Below, in pieces: positions 27,367 to 36,334 of a stretch of DNA of 64,000 nt. Location of the stretch: NCBI GenBank assembly GCA_024213275.1, contig JANAVG010000002.1:1-64000 (forward strand), read 5' to 3'. Made by a program: the position numbers and the translations under genes. Each line of letters begins with the position of its first letter. The first letter of the stretch is position 1. The stretch comes from Rossellomorea sp. BNER (GTDB lineage: Bacteria; Bacillota; Bacilli; Bacillales; Bacillaceae_B). The notes under the pieces were generated by a model. The model was given only the letters and a program-made list of their open reading frames with translations. It did not search any database and was not told the origin of the DNA.

Positions 27367-27759
27367 ATTGAAATCATCCAAATTGCGGGCATTGCACTTA
27401 TCTCTACTTTCCTTGCGCTGATCATTAAGGAGCAGAAACCAAATTTTGCGTTTTTATTGATTGTCTTTGTTGGCTGTTCGATTTTCCTGTTTTTAGTAGA
27501 CCAAATCAATCAGATTATTGTCATGATCGAAAAGCTTGCAGTAAATGCCCATGTAAACATGGTCTACTTAGAAACCATCTTAAAAATTATCGGCATTGCC
27601 TACATTGCGGAATTTACGTCGCATATTACGAAAGATGCAGGACAAGGGGCAATTGCCGCTAAGGTTGAGCTTGCAGGAAAAATATTAATTCTAGCAATGG
27701 CAGTCCCTATCTTAACTGTCATGATTGAAACTATCATAAATATGATTCCAGGCGGATAG
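27367..27759 (+). CDS. spoIIIAD: Stage III sporulation protein SpoIIIAD, apparent ATT start
   Basis: A protein of about 130 residues. The N-terminal SpoIIIAD sequence is clearly encoded from 27367 (EIIQIAGIALISTFLALI, then IKEQKPNFAFL). In this frame only GCG and ATT lie between an in-frame TAA (27361) and that sequence. The ATT at 27367 sits eight bases after AGGGGG and is the only plausible initiator; the first standard start in frame is TTG at 27457, which would delete 30 conserved residues. Three membrane helices follow, with ETILKIIGIAYIAEF and DAGQGAIAAKVELAGKI conserved. SpoIIIAD is an export-gate-like membrane subunit of the SpoIIIA complex. Confidence 0.9.
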   Translation: MEIIQIAGIALISTFLALIIKEQKPNFAFLLIVFVGCSIFLFLVDQINQIIVMIEKLAVNAHVNMVYLETILKIIGIAYIAEFTSHITKDAGQGAIAAKVELAGKILILAMAVPILTVMIETIINMIPGG

Positions 27760-27785
27760 TGGTCTTGTCAATCGAGGTGAAAAAG

Positions 27786-28994
27786 TTGCGGCAAATCATG
27801 CAGACCTTATTCACGGTACTGTTACTCTTTACATTCATTACAACTACTGTCCAAGCGGAAGGTGATTCGGAAAAGCAAGACAATCAAGTTGATCAAAATT
27901 CTATTCAGGAAGAGCTCATTGAGCAACAGATGGATCAGTTGAATATTACTGAGCTTAAAGACTTTTGGGAGAGTATAACGGATCAATATGGGGGCTATCT
28001 TCCTGAAAGCCAAAAAGGAAGCTTAGTTGATTTTATAAAAGGGGACAAGCAGTTTTCATTCAAAACATGGTTCACGGGTATATTCAAGTTTGCTTTTCAT
28101 GAATTAATTGCAAATGGTAAATTACTCGGCACTCTGATATTACTTACGCTTTTTAGTATGTTTCTTCAATCTCTTCAAAACTCTTTTGAGAATGGCAATG
28201 TTAGTAAGGTTGCTTATGCCATTGTTTTTATGGTCTTAATTATCATTGCTCTAAATAGCTTTCATATCGCAATTGAATATACAAAAGAAGCCATCGACAC
28301 CATGATCCATTTTATTTTGGCACTAATTCCTTTACTGTTGGCACTCATTGCCGCTTCGGGTGGTGCATTATCGGCAGCTTTCTTCCATCCAATGATCATC
28401 TTCCTTATGAATACAAGTGGTCTACTTATTCAAAATGTCGTTCTTCCTCTATTATTTTTATCGGCCTTGTTAAATATCGTCAGTACGTTATCAACTCATT
28501 ATAAGGTCACTCAACTGGCAAATCTTCTTCGGACATGGAGCATAGGCTTATTAGGAGCTTTCATGACGATATTCTTAGGGGTCATTTCCGTACAGGGCGC
28601 AACCTCTGCTGCCACCGATGGTATTACGATTAGAACAGCAAAATTTGTGACTGGAAATTTCGTCCCTGTAATTGGAAGGATGTTCACTGATGCAGCAGAT
28701 ACAGTAATAAGTGCTTCAGTCCTTTTAAAAAATACGGTTGGGATTGCAGGTGTCATCATTTTATTATTAATAGCTGCTTTTCCAGCAATCAAAATATTAT
28801 TAATCGCCTTTATTTATAAATTAGCGGCTGCATTACTCCAACCACTCGGTGGAGGTCCTGTCATCCAGTGTTTAGACACGATTAGCAAAAGTGTCATTTA
28901 TGTTTTTGCTGCACTGGCAATCGTTTCGTTCATGTTTTTTCTCAGTATTACGATCATTATTGCCGCAGGAAATATTACCATGATGATTCGTTAG
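27786..28994 (+). CDS. spoIIIAE: Stage III sporulation protein SpoIIIAE
   Basis: A polytopic protein of about 402 residues with a signal-like N-terminus (TLFTVLLLFTFITTTVQA), an acidic Gln/Glu-rich luminal segment and about seven membrane helices. The conserved GVISVQGATSAATDGITIRT and LGGGPVIQCLDTISKS segments identify it. TTG 27786 follows GAGGTG at 27774-27779 and is preferred; the open frame starts at GTG 27759, overlapping the spoIIIAD stop. Confidence 0.93.
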   Translation: MRQIMQTLFTVLLLFTFITTTVQAEGDSEKQDNQVDQNSIQEELIEQQMDQLNITELKDFWESITDQYGGYLPESQKGSLVDFIKGDKQFSFKTWFTGIFKFAFHELIANGKLLGTLILLTLFSMFLQSLQNSFENGNVSKVAYAIVFMVLIIIALNSFHIAIEYTKEAIDTMIHFILALIPLLLALIAASGGALSAAFFHPMIIFLMNTSGLLIQNVVLPLLFLSALLNIVSTLSTHYKVTQLANLLRTWSIGLLGAFMTIFLGVISVQGATSAATDGITIRTAKFVTGNFVPVIGRMFTDAADTVISASVLLKNTVGIAGVIILLLIAAFPAIKILLIAFIYKLAAALLQPLGGGPVIQCLDTISKSVIYVFAALAIVSFMFFLSITIIIAAGNITMMIR

Positions 28995-29006
28995 GAGGGG
29001 AATAAG

Positions 29007-29603
29007 GTGAATTATTTAACAGAATGGATAACGAATATTATTATCTTCGTTCTACTAGCAACCGTTATAGATATGCTTCTTCCAAGTTCAAGTATGCAAA
29101 AATATACTAAGATTGTCACCGGGTTAATATTAATCACTATTATTCTCACTCCACTATTTAAGTTATTGTCCACCGATTTTGAAAAAGCGATTGGTGCTAT
29201 TCATTTTGAAGGTCAAGTAGAATCGGCTTCAGTAGAAAATTCAATAGAAATGAAGAAAAAAGAAATACAAGCATCACAACGTGCATATATTTTAGAACAG
29301 ATGGCTGTCCAAATGAAACAAGATGTGGAAAAGGAGATGATTGAAAGGTTTGATAAAGAAATTGTGGATATAAAAATTAAAGCCACCGATTTTGAGAATT
29401 TACCTGAGAGTATTGAACAAGTCGCTGTAGTTTTATCAGAAAGCAACTCCCCATCTGCTGTTGCTACTATTCAACCTATTGAAGTTAACTCAGAAAAAAA
29501 TACGCAAAAAGAACCGGACGTAAAAGACATTTCATCATTGCTATCGAAGCAATGGAATGTTCCAAACGACAAACTAGTAATCGAAGTTGAAGGGGGGAAT
29601 TGA
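29007..29603 (+). CDS. spoIIIAF: Stage III sporulation protein SpoIIIAF
   Basis: A 198-residue protein with two N-terminal membrane helices (WITNIIIFVLLATVIDMLLP and VTGLILITIILTPLFKLLS) and an extracytoplasmic ring-building domain. GTG 29007 follows AGGAGGGG. It matches SpoIIIAF in layout and position. Confidence 0.92.
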   Translation: MNYLTEWITNIIIFVLLATVIDMLLPSSSMQKYTKIVTGLILITIILTPLFKLLSTDFEKAIGAIHFEGQVESASVENSIEMKKKEIQASQRAYILEQMAVQMKQDVEKEMIERFDKEIVDIKIKATDFENLPESIEQVAVVLSESNSPSAVATIQPIEVNSEKNTQKEPDVKDISSLLSKQWNVPNDKLVIEVEGGN

Positions 29604-29609
29604 GAGTAA

Positions 29610-30263
29610 ATGAAAAACGACCAAGGTCCGATTCATTGGCTGAAGAAATGGCTTTCAAAAGATAGTGAAGACTCTCATCCTAAAGAAAAAAAGGGGAAAA
29701 AGTTTCATTATTTCCTCATCGTCTTATTAGCAGGTGTAGCCTTTATGCTGATAAGTGATCTCTGGAAGGTTGACGAAGGGGACTCAACTGCGGTGTCATT
29801 ACAAACGAAGGAAGCTGAGGAAAATGTTCCAACTTTAGGGAAAAATAGTACAAAGGGAATTCCGAAGATTTCCGATTTTGAAAATCAATACGAAAATCAG
29901 CTAAAGGACGCACTTGAACAGATAGCAGGGGTGCGGGATGTCACAGTCGTTGTGAATGTTGAAGCAACAGGGGAAAAAGTATATCAAAAAAATTCATCAA
30001 CTAAGAACCAACTGACAAAAGAGACGGATCCTCAAGGTGGAGAAAGAACGATTGAAGATAAGTCCAGCGATGAACAAATTGTTATCGTTCAGGAAGGGGA
30101 AAAGGAAGTTCCCATTATTTTAGAAACGAAAAAACCAGAAGTCAGCGGTGTCCTAGTTGTTGCTAAGGGTGCTGATAACATACAAGTAAAAAAGTGGATT
30201 ATTGAGGCAGTAACAAGAGCTCTTGATGTTCCAAGACATAAAGTAGCTGTTATGCCCAAATAA
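29610..30263 (+). CDS. spoIIIAG: Stage III sporulation protein SpoIIIAG
   Basis: A 217-residue protein with one membrane helix (FLIVLLAGVAFMLISDLW) and a ring-building-motif domain in the intermembrane space (YENQLKDALEQIAGVRDVTV and VSGVLVVAKGADNIQVKKWI). SpoIIIAG forms the large ring of the channel. AGGGGGGAA precedes its ATG, close behind spoIIIAF. Confidence 0.94.
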   Translation: MKNDQGPIHWLKKWLSKDSEDSHPKEKKGKKFHYFLIVLLAGVAFMLISDLWKVDEGDSTAVSLQTKEAEENVPTLGKNSTKGIPKISDFENQYENQLKDALEQIAGVRDVTVVVNVEATGEKVYQKNSSTKNQLTKETDPQGGERTIEDKSSDEQIVIVQEGEKEVPIILETKKPEVSGVLVVAKGADNIQVKKWIIEAVTRALDVPRHKVAVMPK

Positions 30264-30284
30264 TAATTAAGGGGGAAATAATAA

Positions 30285-30854
30285 ATGTTATTGAAAAAAC
30301 AAACGGTATGGTTGTTAACGATGCTAAGCTTGGTGATTGTGTTATCTGTTTACTACATTACTTCTCCGGCACAGCAAGGTACAGATACAGCGGCAGTTGA
30401 GGAAGAAAAGGATACTGGAAAACAGGAAGAGGCAGCTAAAGGGGAAGAAGGTAAAGAAACGATGTCAGAAAGTGAAATGGATATTGTTACTGGAGCCGCT
30501 GGAGATGAGGAATTTGAAGCAATGCGTCTAGAAGTGAAGGATGAGCGAAGCAAAGCACGTGAACAATTAGAGGTTAAGCTTAGTTCCACTGATTTGTCTC
30601 CAGAAGAAAGAAATAAGGCTTATGAAGAAATGGAAACATTACAGGAGTTAGCGACAACAGAAGTAGCATTAGAAACCATGATTAAAACATTAGGCTATGA
30701 AGATGCATTAGTAATGGCAGATGCTGATAAAGTGAAAGTGACTGTTAAGGCAGAAAAACATGATGCTGCATCAGCGAATAAAATTATTCAATTAGTGAAG
30801 TCAGAAATCGGTCAGCTTAAGCATGTAGCTGTAAATTTTCAAGCAGTTGAATAA
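30285..30854 (+). CDS. spoIIIAH: Stage III sporulation protein SpoIIIAH
   Basis: A 189-residue mother-cell membrane protein that binds forespore SpoIIQ across the septal membranes. It has one membrane helix (LTMLSLVIVLSVYYIT), an acidic Glu/Gly linker and a YscJ/FliF-like C-terminal domain (LGYEDALVMADADKVKVTVK). It is the last gene of the operon and a terminator follows. Confidence 0.94.
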   Translation: MLLKKQTVWLLTMLSLVIVLSVYYITSPAQQGTDTAAVEEEKDTGKQEEAAKGEEGKETMSESEMDIVTGAAGDEEFEAMRLEVKDERSKAREQLEVKLSSTDLSPEERNKAYEEMETLQELATTEVALETMIKTLGYEDALVMADADKVKVTVKAEKHDAASANKIIQLVKSEIGQLKHVAVNFQAVE

Positions 30855-30867
30855 ATTTGATGGTGAA

Positions 30868-30901
30868 TGAGAGCGGACAAAAGTGTCGGCTCTCTTTTTA
30901 C
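30868..30901 (+). terminator. Terminator of the spoIIIA operon
   Basis: GAGAGCGGAC and GTCGGCTCTC form a stem, with a T-run after it, directly downstream of spoIIIAH. Confidence 0.88.
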
Positions 30902-31089
30902 TATTTTCTTTTTGCATTCTAATAAAACTCTTTTCTACTATTTTAAAATTCATGAAAAAAGACTACAATAAAAGAGACTATGAAATCGCTTTTTCACTAA
31001 AAGTATTCTGTCATTGAATATGACATGGTCTTATCGTATGATATTAATAGCTAGTCATAATTTTAATATAACTCAGAGAGGTGTCATTC

Positions 31090-31596
31090 ATGTTAAAGAT
31101 TCAAGAAATCCGCGAGATTATTAAACTCGTCGATCAATCAAGTGTTGATGAATTTTCTTATGAACATGATGGTTCTAAGATAAAATTAAAGAAAAAATCA
31201 GGTGTAGCATTCGTTGAAGAACAGCCGACTGCTTCCATACATACAGCGGCTAAGCCAGAACCACAAGCTGTTCAACAGGCACCGCAACCAGAACCAACTA
31301 CGCGTTCAGTGGAAGTAACAGAAACATCAGAAGTTAGTACACCAGAGGAAAATGCTAATCTACATAAAATAGTATCCCCAATGGTTGGGACTTTCTATCA
31401 GTCTCCATCACCAGATGCAGGGGCTTATGTTAAAGTCGGATCTAAAGTGAACAACGAAAGTGTTGTCTGTATTGTAGAAGCGATGAAACTATTCAACGAA
31501 ATTGAAGCAGAAGTTAACGGAGAGATCGTTGAGATTTTAGTAAAAGACGGTCAATTAGTTGAATATGGACAACCGTTATTTTTAGTTAAGCCTTAA
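31090..31596 (+). CDS. accB: Biotin carboxyl carrier protein of acetyl-CoA carboxylase
   Basis: A 168-residue BCCP. The C-terminal biotinyl domain has the attachment motif [13 protein letters not shown], with the biotinylated Lys at about residue 133. A Pro/Gln/Glu-rich linker (about 50-90) joins the N-terminal part. ATG 31090 follows GAGAGGTG; the GTG at 31081 lies inside that site. It pairs with accC for malonyl-CoA synthesis. Confidence 0.96.
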   Translation: MLKIQEIREIIKLVDQSSVDEFSYEHDGSKIKLKKKSGVAFVEEQPTASIHTAAKPEPQAVQQAPQPEPTTRSVEVTETSEVSTPEENANLHKIVSPMVGTFYQSPSPDAGAYVKVGSKVNNESVVCIVEAMKLFNEIEAEVNGEIVEILVKDGQLVEYGQPLFLVKP

Positions 31597-31613
31597 TAAG
31601 GAGCGATTTTCGA

Positions 31614-32966
31614 ATGATAAAGAAGCTACTTGTTGCCAACAGAGGAGAAATCGCGGTACGAATAATTCGTGCATGTCGAGATATGGATATTGAGAGTGTT
31701 GCTGTTTATTCAGAAGCGGATAAAGAAGCATTACATGTCCAATTAGCAGATGAAGCCTACTGTATTGGACCTACAGCAAGCAAAGACAGTTATTTAAATT
31801 TTACGAATATCATTTCAGTTGCAAAACTGACAGATTGTGATGCGATTCATCCAGGCTACGGTTTTTTAGCGGAAAATGCAGATTTTGCTGAGCTATGCCG
31901 GGAGTGTAACATTACATTTGTTGGTCCAAGCCCGGAAGCTATTTCAAAAATGGGAACAAAAGATGTTGCCAGAGAAACAATGCGAGAAGCTAAGGTTCCA
32001 ATTGTTCCTGGTTCACAAGGGATTGTGGAAGATTCCAATGATGCAGTGAAAATTGCTGAAGGCATTGGTTACCCTGTCATTATTAAAGCAACAGCTGGTG
32101 GTGGCGGGAAAGGGATTCGCGTAGCAAAAACTGAGGAAGAGTTGATTAAAGGGATTAATATCACTCAACAAGAAGCCGCTACAGCATTTGGGAATCCAGG
32201 TGTATATCTTGAAAAATTCATTGAAGATTTCCGTCACGTTGAAATCCAGGTGATGGCCGATAATTTTGGGAATGTCATTCACCTTGGTGAAAGAGATTGT
32301 ACAATTCAGAGAAGACTTCAAAAGCTAATTGAAGAAACCCCTTCACCTGCCCTAGATCAAGAAGTTAGGGAGAGAATGGGAGATGCTGCAGTAAAAGCGG
32401 CAAAAGCAGTTGATTATACGGGCGCTGGAACGGTAGAATTTATATATGACTACAACAATCGTAAATTCTATTTCATGGAAATGAACACAAGGATTCAAGT
32501 AGAACATCCTGTAACAGAACAAGTAACAGGAGTCGATCTAATTAAAGAACAGATTCGCGTTGCTTCAGGTGAGAAACTTTCACTTTTACAAGAGGAAGTC
32601 CAGTTTAACGGCTGGTCAATTGAATGTAGAATCAATGCCGAGAATCCAGAAAAGAACTTTATGCCATCACCAGGTAGAATCGAACTATATTTACCCCCAG
32701 GGGGACTTGGAGTAAGAGTGGATTCTGCAGCATATCCAGGATATATGATTCCTCCTTTTTATGATTCCATGATTGCTAAAGTCATTACTTATGGTGCAAC
32801 ACGTGAAGAAGCAATTTCTAGAATGAAGAGAGCTTTAAGTGAATTTGTTGTAGAAGGGATTCATACAACAATCCCGTTCCATTTGAAATTGTTAGAACAC
32901 GAAACGTTTGTCCAAGGTGATTTTAATACGAAATTCTTGGAAAAGTATGACGTACTGAATTCATAG
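31614..32966 (+). CDS. accC: Biotin carboxylase of acetyl-CoA carboxylase
   Basis: A 450-residue ATP-grasp enzyme that carboxylates BCCP-biotin with bicarbonate. The glycine-rich loop is [33 protein letters not shown] holds the catalytic Glu/Asn/Arg. [20 protein letters not shown] is conserved. It follows accB by 17 bases. Confidence 0.97.
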   Translation: MIKKLLVANRGEIAVRIIRACRDMDIESVAVYSEADKEALHVQLADEAYCIGPTASKDSYLNFTNIISVAKLTDCDAIHPGYGFLAENADFAELCRECNITFVGPSPEAISKMGTKDVARETMREAKVPIVPGSQGIVEDSNDAVKIAEGIGYPVIIKATAGGGGKGIRVAKTEEELIKGINITQQEAATAFGNPGVYLEKFIEDFRHVEIQVMADNFGNVIHLGERDCTIQRRLQKLIEETPSPALDQEVRERMGDAAVKAAKAVDYTGAGTVEFIYDYNNRKFYFMEMNTRIQVEHPVTEQVTGVDLIKEQIRVASGEKLSLLQEEVQFNGWSIECRINAENPEKNFMPSPGRIELYLPPGGLGVRVDSAAYPGYMIPPFYDSMIAKVITYGATREEAISRMKRALSEFVVEGIHTTIPFHLKLLEHETFVQGDFNTKFLEKYDVLNS

Positions 32967-32989
32967 ACTTACGATGGAGGTGCAAGAAA

Positions 32990-33403
32990 ATGGCAGAAAC
33001 ACAAAATCAAAGTTTATTACAAATGACTGAAGAAAACGAAGGGCTGGGTAAGGTTGAAATCGCTCCTGAAGTTATAGAAGTCATTGCTGGGATTGCTGCT
33101 TCGGAAGTTGAAGGCGTATCTCAAATGAGAGGTAACTTTGCTAGTGGTGTTGTAGAACGATTAGGAAAGAAAAACCATGGCAAAGGTGTGAAAGTCGAGC
33201 TTGCAGAGGAAGGAATTAAAATTGATGTCTACTGCATAATGCAATTTGGCGTTTCAATTCCTACTGTTGCTCAAAAAATTCAAGATAACATTCGTCAAGC
33301 ACTTCTTAACATGACAGCATTAGAAGCTGATGAAGTGAATATCCATGTAGTTGGTATCCAATTCGAAAACCAAAAGCTGGAAAGCGAATTTGACGAAGAG
33401 TAA
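32990..33403 (+). CDS. yqhY: Asp23/Gls24 family protein YqhY
   Basis: A 137-residue Asp23/Gls24-family protein (VIEVIAGIAASEVEGVSQMR and YCIMQFGVSIPTVAQKIQDN are typical). In B. subtilis yqhY follows accBC and its loss causes secondary mutations in acetyl-CoA carboxylase genes, suggesting a link to fatty-acid flux. It is cotranscribed with accBC here (23-base gap). Confidence 0.93.
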   Translation: MAETQNQSLLQMTEENEGLGKVEIAPEVIEVIAGIAASEVEGVSQMRGNFASGVVERLGKKNHGKGVKVELAEEGIKIDVYCIMQFGVSIPTVAQKIQDNIRQALLNMTALEADEVNIHVVGIQFENQKLESEFDEE

Positions 33404-33405
33404 AT

Positions 33406-33527
33406 AGAAAAGCGGAAGCGCTTCGAACAGGCCTGACAAGCATAAGCCGAGTCACATAGAAAGGGTGCCTTTTCCCTTTCTATGTGGCTTGGTTTATGTC
33501 TCGAGGGCCTAGGCGCTGTAGCTGGAC
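33406..33527 (+). repeat. Palindromic interspersed repeat, copy 1
   Basis: It starts AGAAAAGCGGAAGCGC and ends TAGGCGCTGTAGCTGGAC. The centre is a long private hairpin in which CACATAGAAAGGG pairs with CCCTTTCTATGTG. Flanking motifs (TCGAACAG, GCATAAGCC, TTTATGTCTCGAGG) recur in copy 2. It lies directly after yqhY and may also end the accBC-yqhY transcript. Confidence 0.9.
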
Positions 33528-33530
33528 AAT

Positions 33531-33651
33531 AGAAAAGCGGAAGCGCCTCGAACAGCTCCGATTAGCATAAGTCAAGTCACCAAGGAAGGGGCTTTTTCCC
33601 TTCCTTGGTGACTTGACTTATGTCTCGAGGAGCTAGGCGCTGTAGCTGGAC
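33531..33651 (+). repeat. Palindromic interspersed repeat, copy 2
   Basis: It has the same ends as copy 1 (AGAAAAGCGGAAGCGC and TAGGCGCTGTAGCTGGAC) and nearly the same length (121 against 122 bases), in the same orientation and three bases downstream. The inner stem differs: AAGTCACCAAGGAAGGG pairs with CCCTTCCTTGGTGACTT. Confidence 0.9.
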
Positions 33652-33653
33652 AA

Positions 33654-33752
33654 AGAAAAGCGGAAACGCCTTGTTTTAAAGCATGAAAGGCTAAGTTCGT
33701 CATGTCCTATGGGCTTAGGCTTGACAAAAATGAGCTTTGATCCGCTTTCTTA
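33654..33752 (+). repeat. Palindromic interspersed repeat, copy 3 (diverged)
   Basis: It starts AGAAAAGCGGAAACGCC, like copies 1 and 2, but the centre is unrelated and the right end is GATCCGCTTTCT, the inverse of its own left end. It is probably a different subfamily or a decayed copy. Confidence 0.65.
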
Positions 33753-34020
33753 TTTTTTGAAACAAACTGCCTAGAAGGATATCCTACAGCAAGTTCTTAT
33801 TTCAGAAGTTGTCTCGTTGGGGTCTTTTTGGGCAGTTTTTTGCTTATTGCAGGCATGCTCGACTAAGTAGTTCTTTATTGATTTAGCATTTTAAGCAATG
33901 CTGTTTTCGCATAGATTGTTGCTTTTCGAACAAGAATAAAATCCCGTAATGATTATGGTTTCGGGGCATCTTTTCGTCAAACCAATAAGTGTTTCACTAA
34001 AGTTTATAATTAACCAAAAG
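33753..34020. other. Intergenic sequence, no gene seen
   Basis: About 270 bases without a plausible reading frame. Pieces such as GCTGTTTTCGCATAGATTG and TTGTTGCTTTTCG look like worn copies of common Bacillaceae intergenic repeats, but I cannot define their ends. Confidence 0.35.
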
Positions 34021-34080
34021 CAACAAAGTTTACGAAAAGAGCCTTAAGTAATGAAAAGGCTGATTTTGTAAACTTTGTTG
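34021..34080. repeat. 60-base inverted-repeat element
   Basis: CAACAAAGTTTAC at 34021-34033 is the exact inverse of GTAAACTTTGTTG at 34068-34080. A nested AGCCTT/AAGGCT pair (34040-34045 and 34056-34061) closes the centre. A long hairpin with no following T-run, so it looks like a mobile palindromic repeat or processing site rather than a terminator. Confidence 0.8.
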
Positions 34081-34097
34081 TTATTAGAAAAGAAGTT

Positions 34098-34155
34098 AGT
34101 TGGTTGCAGCGAAAGGATGCTCGCTTTCCGCGGGGCGGGCGGTGAGCCTCCTTAA
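34098..34155. repeat. GC-rich repeat fragment
   Basis: A short stretch (GTTGCAGCGAAAGGATGCTC, GCTTTCCGCGGGGCGGGC, GGTGAGCCTCCTT) far richer in GC than its surroundings. It resembles a widespread Bacillaceae intergenic repeat by memory of the motif; it has no coding potential. Confidence 0.6.
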
Positions 34156-34335
34156 AAAAACAACAATCTTTTAGAAAAATGAAAAAGCACAATTTTTAAA
34201 TGTTCCATTGGTTTTAATAATGGCGAAATATTATGAAAAATCCTTTTTCTTCATAAGCGTGCGATTCGACCATCATTTATGCTATTATCAAGGATATGAT
34301 TAAAATTCGATATATTTAAAGGAGTATTTTGTAAT

Positions 34336-34731
34336 ATGAAAAGACGTACTGCGAGAGAAAAAGCATTGCAGGCATTATTTCAAGTGGATATGGCAGGAAT
34401 TGATCCTAAAGAAGCGTTGGTCAATGTAAGTGAGGGTCAAGATGTGGATGCTTATTTAGAAGAAATTGTGATGGGCTTCATAAGAGAACAAGAGTCTATC
34501 GATGAACTTATTAAGAAGCATTTAGAACGTTGGTCTTTTGATCGTTTAGCGAAGGTCGACAGAAATATATTAAGAACGGCCGTTTATGAATTGCTTTATG
34601 TCGAAGATACACCAAACAAAGTAGTCATAAATGAAGCCATTGAAGTAGCTAAAACCTTTGGAGATGATACGTCTAGAAAGTTTATCAACGGGATTCTCTC
34701 AAAAATTAGTCAAGATTTGATAGAGGAATAA
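34336..34731 (+). CDS. nusB: Transcription antitermination factor NusB
   Basis: A 131-residue all-helical protein that binds boxA RNA with NusE in rRNA antitermination. MKRRTAREKALQALFQVDM at the N-terminus, DRLAKVDRNILRTAVYELLY and NEAIEVAKTFGDDTSRKFIN are diagnostic. AAAGGAG precedes the ATG. It heads the nusB-xseA-xseB-ispA-OLE-dxs cluster, but the usual next gene, folD, is missing. Confidence 0.96.
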   Translation: MKRRTAREKALQALFQVDMAGIDPKEALVNVSEGQDVDAYLEEIVMGFIREQESIDELIKKHLERWSFDRLAKVDRNILRTAVYELLYVEDTPNKVVINEAIEVAKTFGDDTSRKFINGILSKISQDLIEE

Positions 34732-34978
34732 ATGGATCCTTTTTTAACCAGGAAAAATTACTCAGTAATGTATCTTATCTTAATAATCAGGAATCAGTGC
34801 CTGTAGGAACATGCCTATAGATATGACGATGTTATATTACAGCGCTTTTGGACAGTAAAAGTACATTTCTTTAGCAGAAAAACATCATTCATAGTAAAAT
34901 AATAGTAATCATGTTTAATAAAAGCTGTCTTCCTTTACCAGATGGAAACAGCTTTTCTATATAGAGGAGTTCATACAT
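34732..34978. other. Gap where folD would be expected
   Basis: About 250 bases between nusB and xseA with no reading frame. In B. subtilis folD occupies this place. No FolD-like translation was seen, only AT-rich sequence and one hairpin. Confidence 0.6.
34918..34957 (+). terminator. Hairpin with T-rich tail before xseA
   Basis: AAAAGCTGTcTTCC pairs with GGAAACAGCTTTT, followed by CTAT. It may be a terminator separating nusB from xseA, or an attenuator. The T-run is short. Confidence 0.55.
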
Positions 34979-36334
34979 ATGGAAGAAAATTCACGTTATT
35001 TGACGATACAAGCGCTAACTAAATACATAAAGCGCAAATTTGATCGCGACCCTCATCTAACAGATATTTACCTTAAAGGAGAGATATCAAATTTTAAACG
35101 ACACTCTAGCGGTCACATGTACTTTACCCTAAAAGATGAACGGGCAAGAATTCTCGCCGTTATGTTTTCTTCAGCTAACCAAAATATGAAATTCACCCCA
35201 GAAAATGGGATGAAAGTTATGGTCCGTGGAGATATTAGTGTTTATGAGCCAGGAGGTCAATATCAGGTCTATGTTAAGGAAATGAGCCCTGATGGAATCG
35301 GTGAGCTTTTTCTTGCTTTTGAACAATTAAAAGAAAAGCTTGAAAAGGAAGGTTTATTTAATATAGACCGAAAGCGGGCATTGCCCCAATACCCCAAAAA
35401 AATTGCTATTGTAACATCAGCTACTGGTGCAGCTATTCGAGATATTGTTACAACAATTAAACGAAGATACTCGATAGCAGAATTAATTCTTTTTCCAGCT
35501 TTAGTACAAGGAAAAAGTGCTGCCTCATCCATTGTAAAATCCATTGGGAAAGCGAATGCTTACGAAGGTATAGACGTCTTAATTGTGGGAAGAGGCGGAG
35601 GCTCGATTGAAGAGCTCTGGGCTTTTAATGAAGAGCCTGTCGCCAGAGCCATTTACCAATCAAAGGTGCCGGTTATATCAGCAGTAGGACACGAAACAGA
35701 TTTTACTATTGCTGATTTTGTCTCCGATTTACGGGCTCCTACCCCAACGGCTGCAGGTGAGCTTGCCGTTCCACACATCGATGAATTGATAGAAAGAATC
35801 TTAAATAAGAAGATAAGACTTGTAAGGGCATTAAAAGGACAATTACAGGAACATAAAGCAGCACTTCATCGTTTAAAGAATTCTTATGTACTTAGAAATC
35901 CTCAAACTATTTATCAGCAAAAGGTTGAACAAATAGATCAATTGATCGATCGTTTTTATCGAAATGAGAAATATCGTTTACAAGGATTTAATACTTCTCT
36001 AAATTATATGGATTCAAGATTAGCTAGAAGTCATCCTTCAAAGACAGTAGATTTGAAAAAAACACAATTTCGTGCACTTCACAAAGAATTAGATAAACAA
36101 ATGAGACGTTTACTTACACAAAAGAAGCAGCGATTTAGTGGGGCACTTACAACTCTTGAAGCATTGAGTCCATTAAAAATTATGGACAGGGGTTATAGTC
36201 TTGTGTATGACCATGAAAAAAAGCTTGTGAAACATACTCGAAATGTTAATAAGGACGAAAAGGTGGTCGTCCATCTACAAGATGGAAAACTCTATTGTAA
36301 TATTGAACATATTGAGGAAGGTGAAGGAAATTGA
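34979..36334 (+). CDS. xseA: Exodeoxyribonuclease VII large subunit
   Basis: A 451-residue XseA. It has an N-terminal OB-fold (YLKGEISNFKRHSSGHMYFT) and a catalytic core with IVTSATGAAIRDI, VGRGGGSIEELWAFNEE, VISAVGHETDFTIADFV and DLRAPTPTAAGELAVP. A long coiled coil and C-terminal domain follow. With XseB it degrades single-stranded DNA to oligonucleotides. It overlaps xseB by four bases. Confidence 0.96.
   Translation: MEENSRYLTIQALTKYIKRKFDRDPHLTDIYLKGEISNFKRHSSGHMYFTLKDERARILAVMFSSANQNMKFTPENGMKVMVRGDISVYEPGGQYQVYVKEMSPDGIGELFLAFEQLKEKLEKEGLFNIDRKRALPQYPKKIAIVTSATGAAIRDIVTTIKRRYSIAELILFPALVQGKSAASSIVKSIGKANAYEGIDVLIVGRGGGSIEELWAFNEEPVARAIYQSKVPVISAVGHETDFTIADFVSDLRAPTPTAAGELAVPHIDELIERILNKKIRLVRALKGQLQEHKAALHRLKNSYVLRNPQTIYQQKVEQIDQLIDRFYRNEKYRLQGFNTSLNYMDSRLARSHPSKTVDLKKTQFRALHKELDKQMRRLLTQKKQRFSGALTTLEALSPLKIMDRGYSLVYDHEKKLVKHTRNVNKDEKVVVHLQDGKLYCNIEHIEEGEGN

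Noticed and set aside
27457..27759. Short form of SpoIIIAD starting at TTG 27457
   Set aside because: It would drop the conserved first helix encoded from 27367, and no ribosome site precedes it.
33406..33752. Possible CRISPR array
   Set aside because: Units are about 120 bases, adjacent and internally palindromic, with no short constant repeat/spacer pattern and no cas genes nearby.
34918..34957. Hairpin as remains of folD
   Set aside because: It contains no FolD-like coding sequence in any frame and is better read as a terminator or attenuator.
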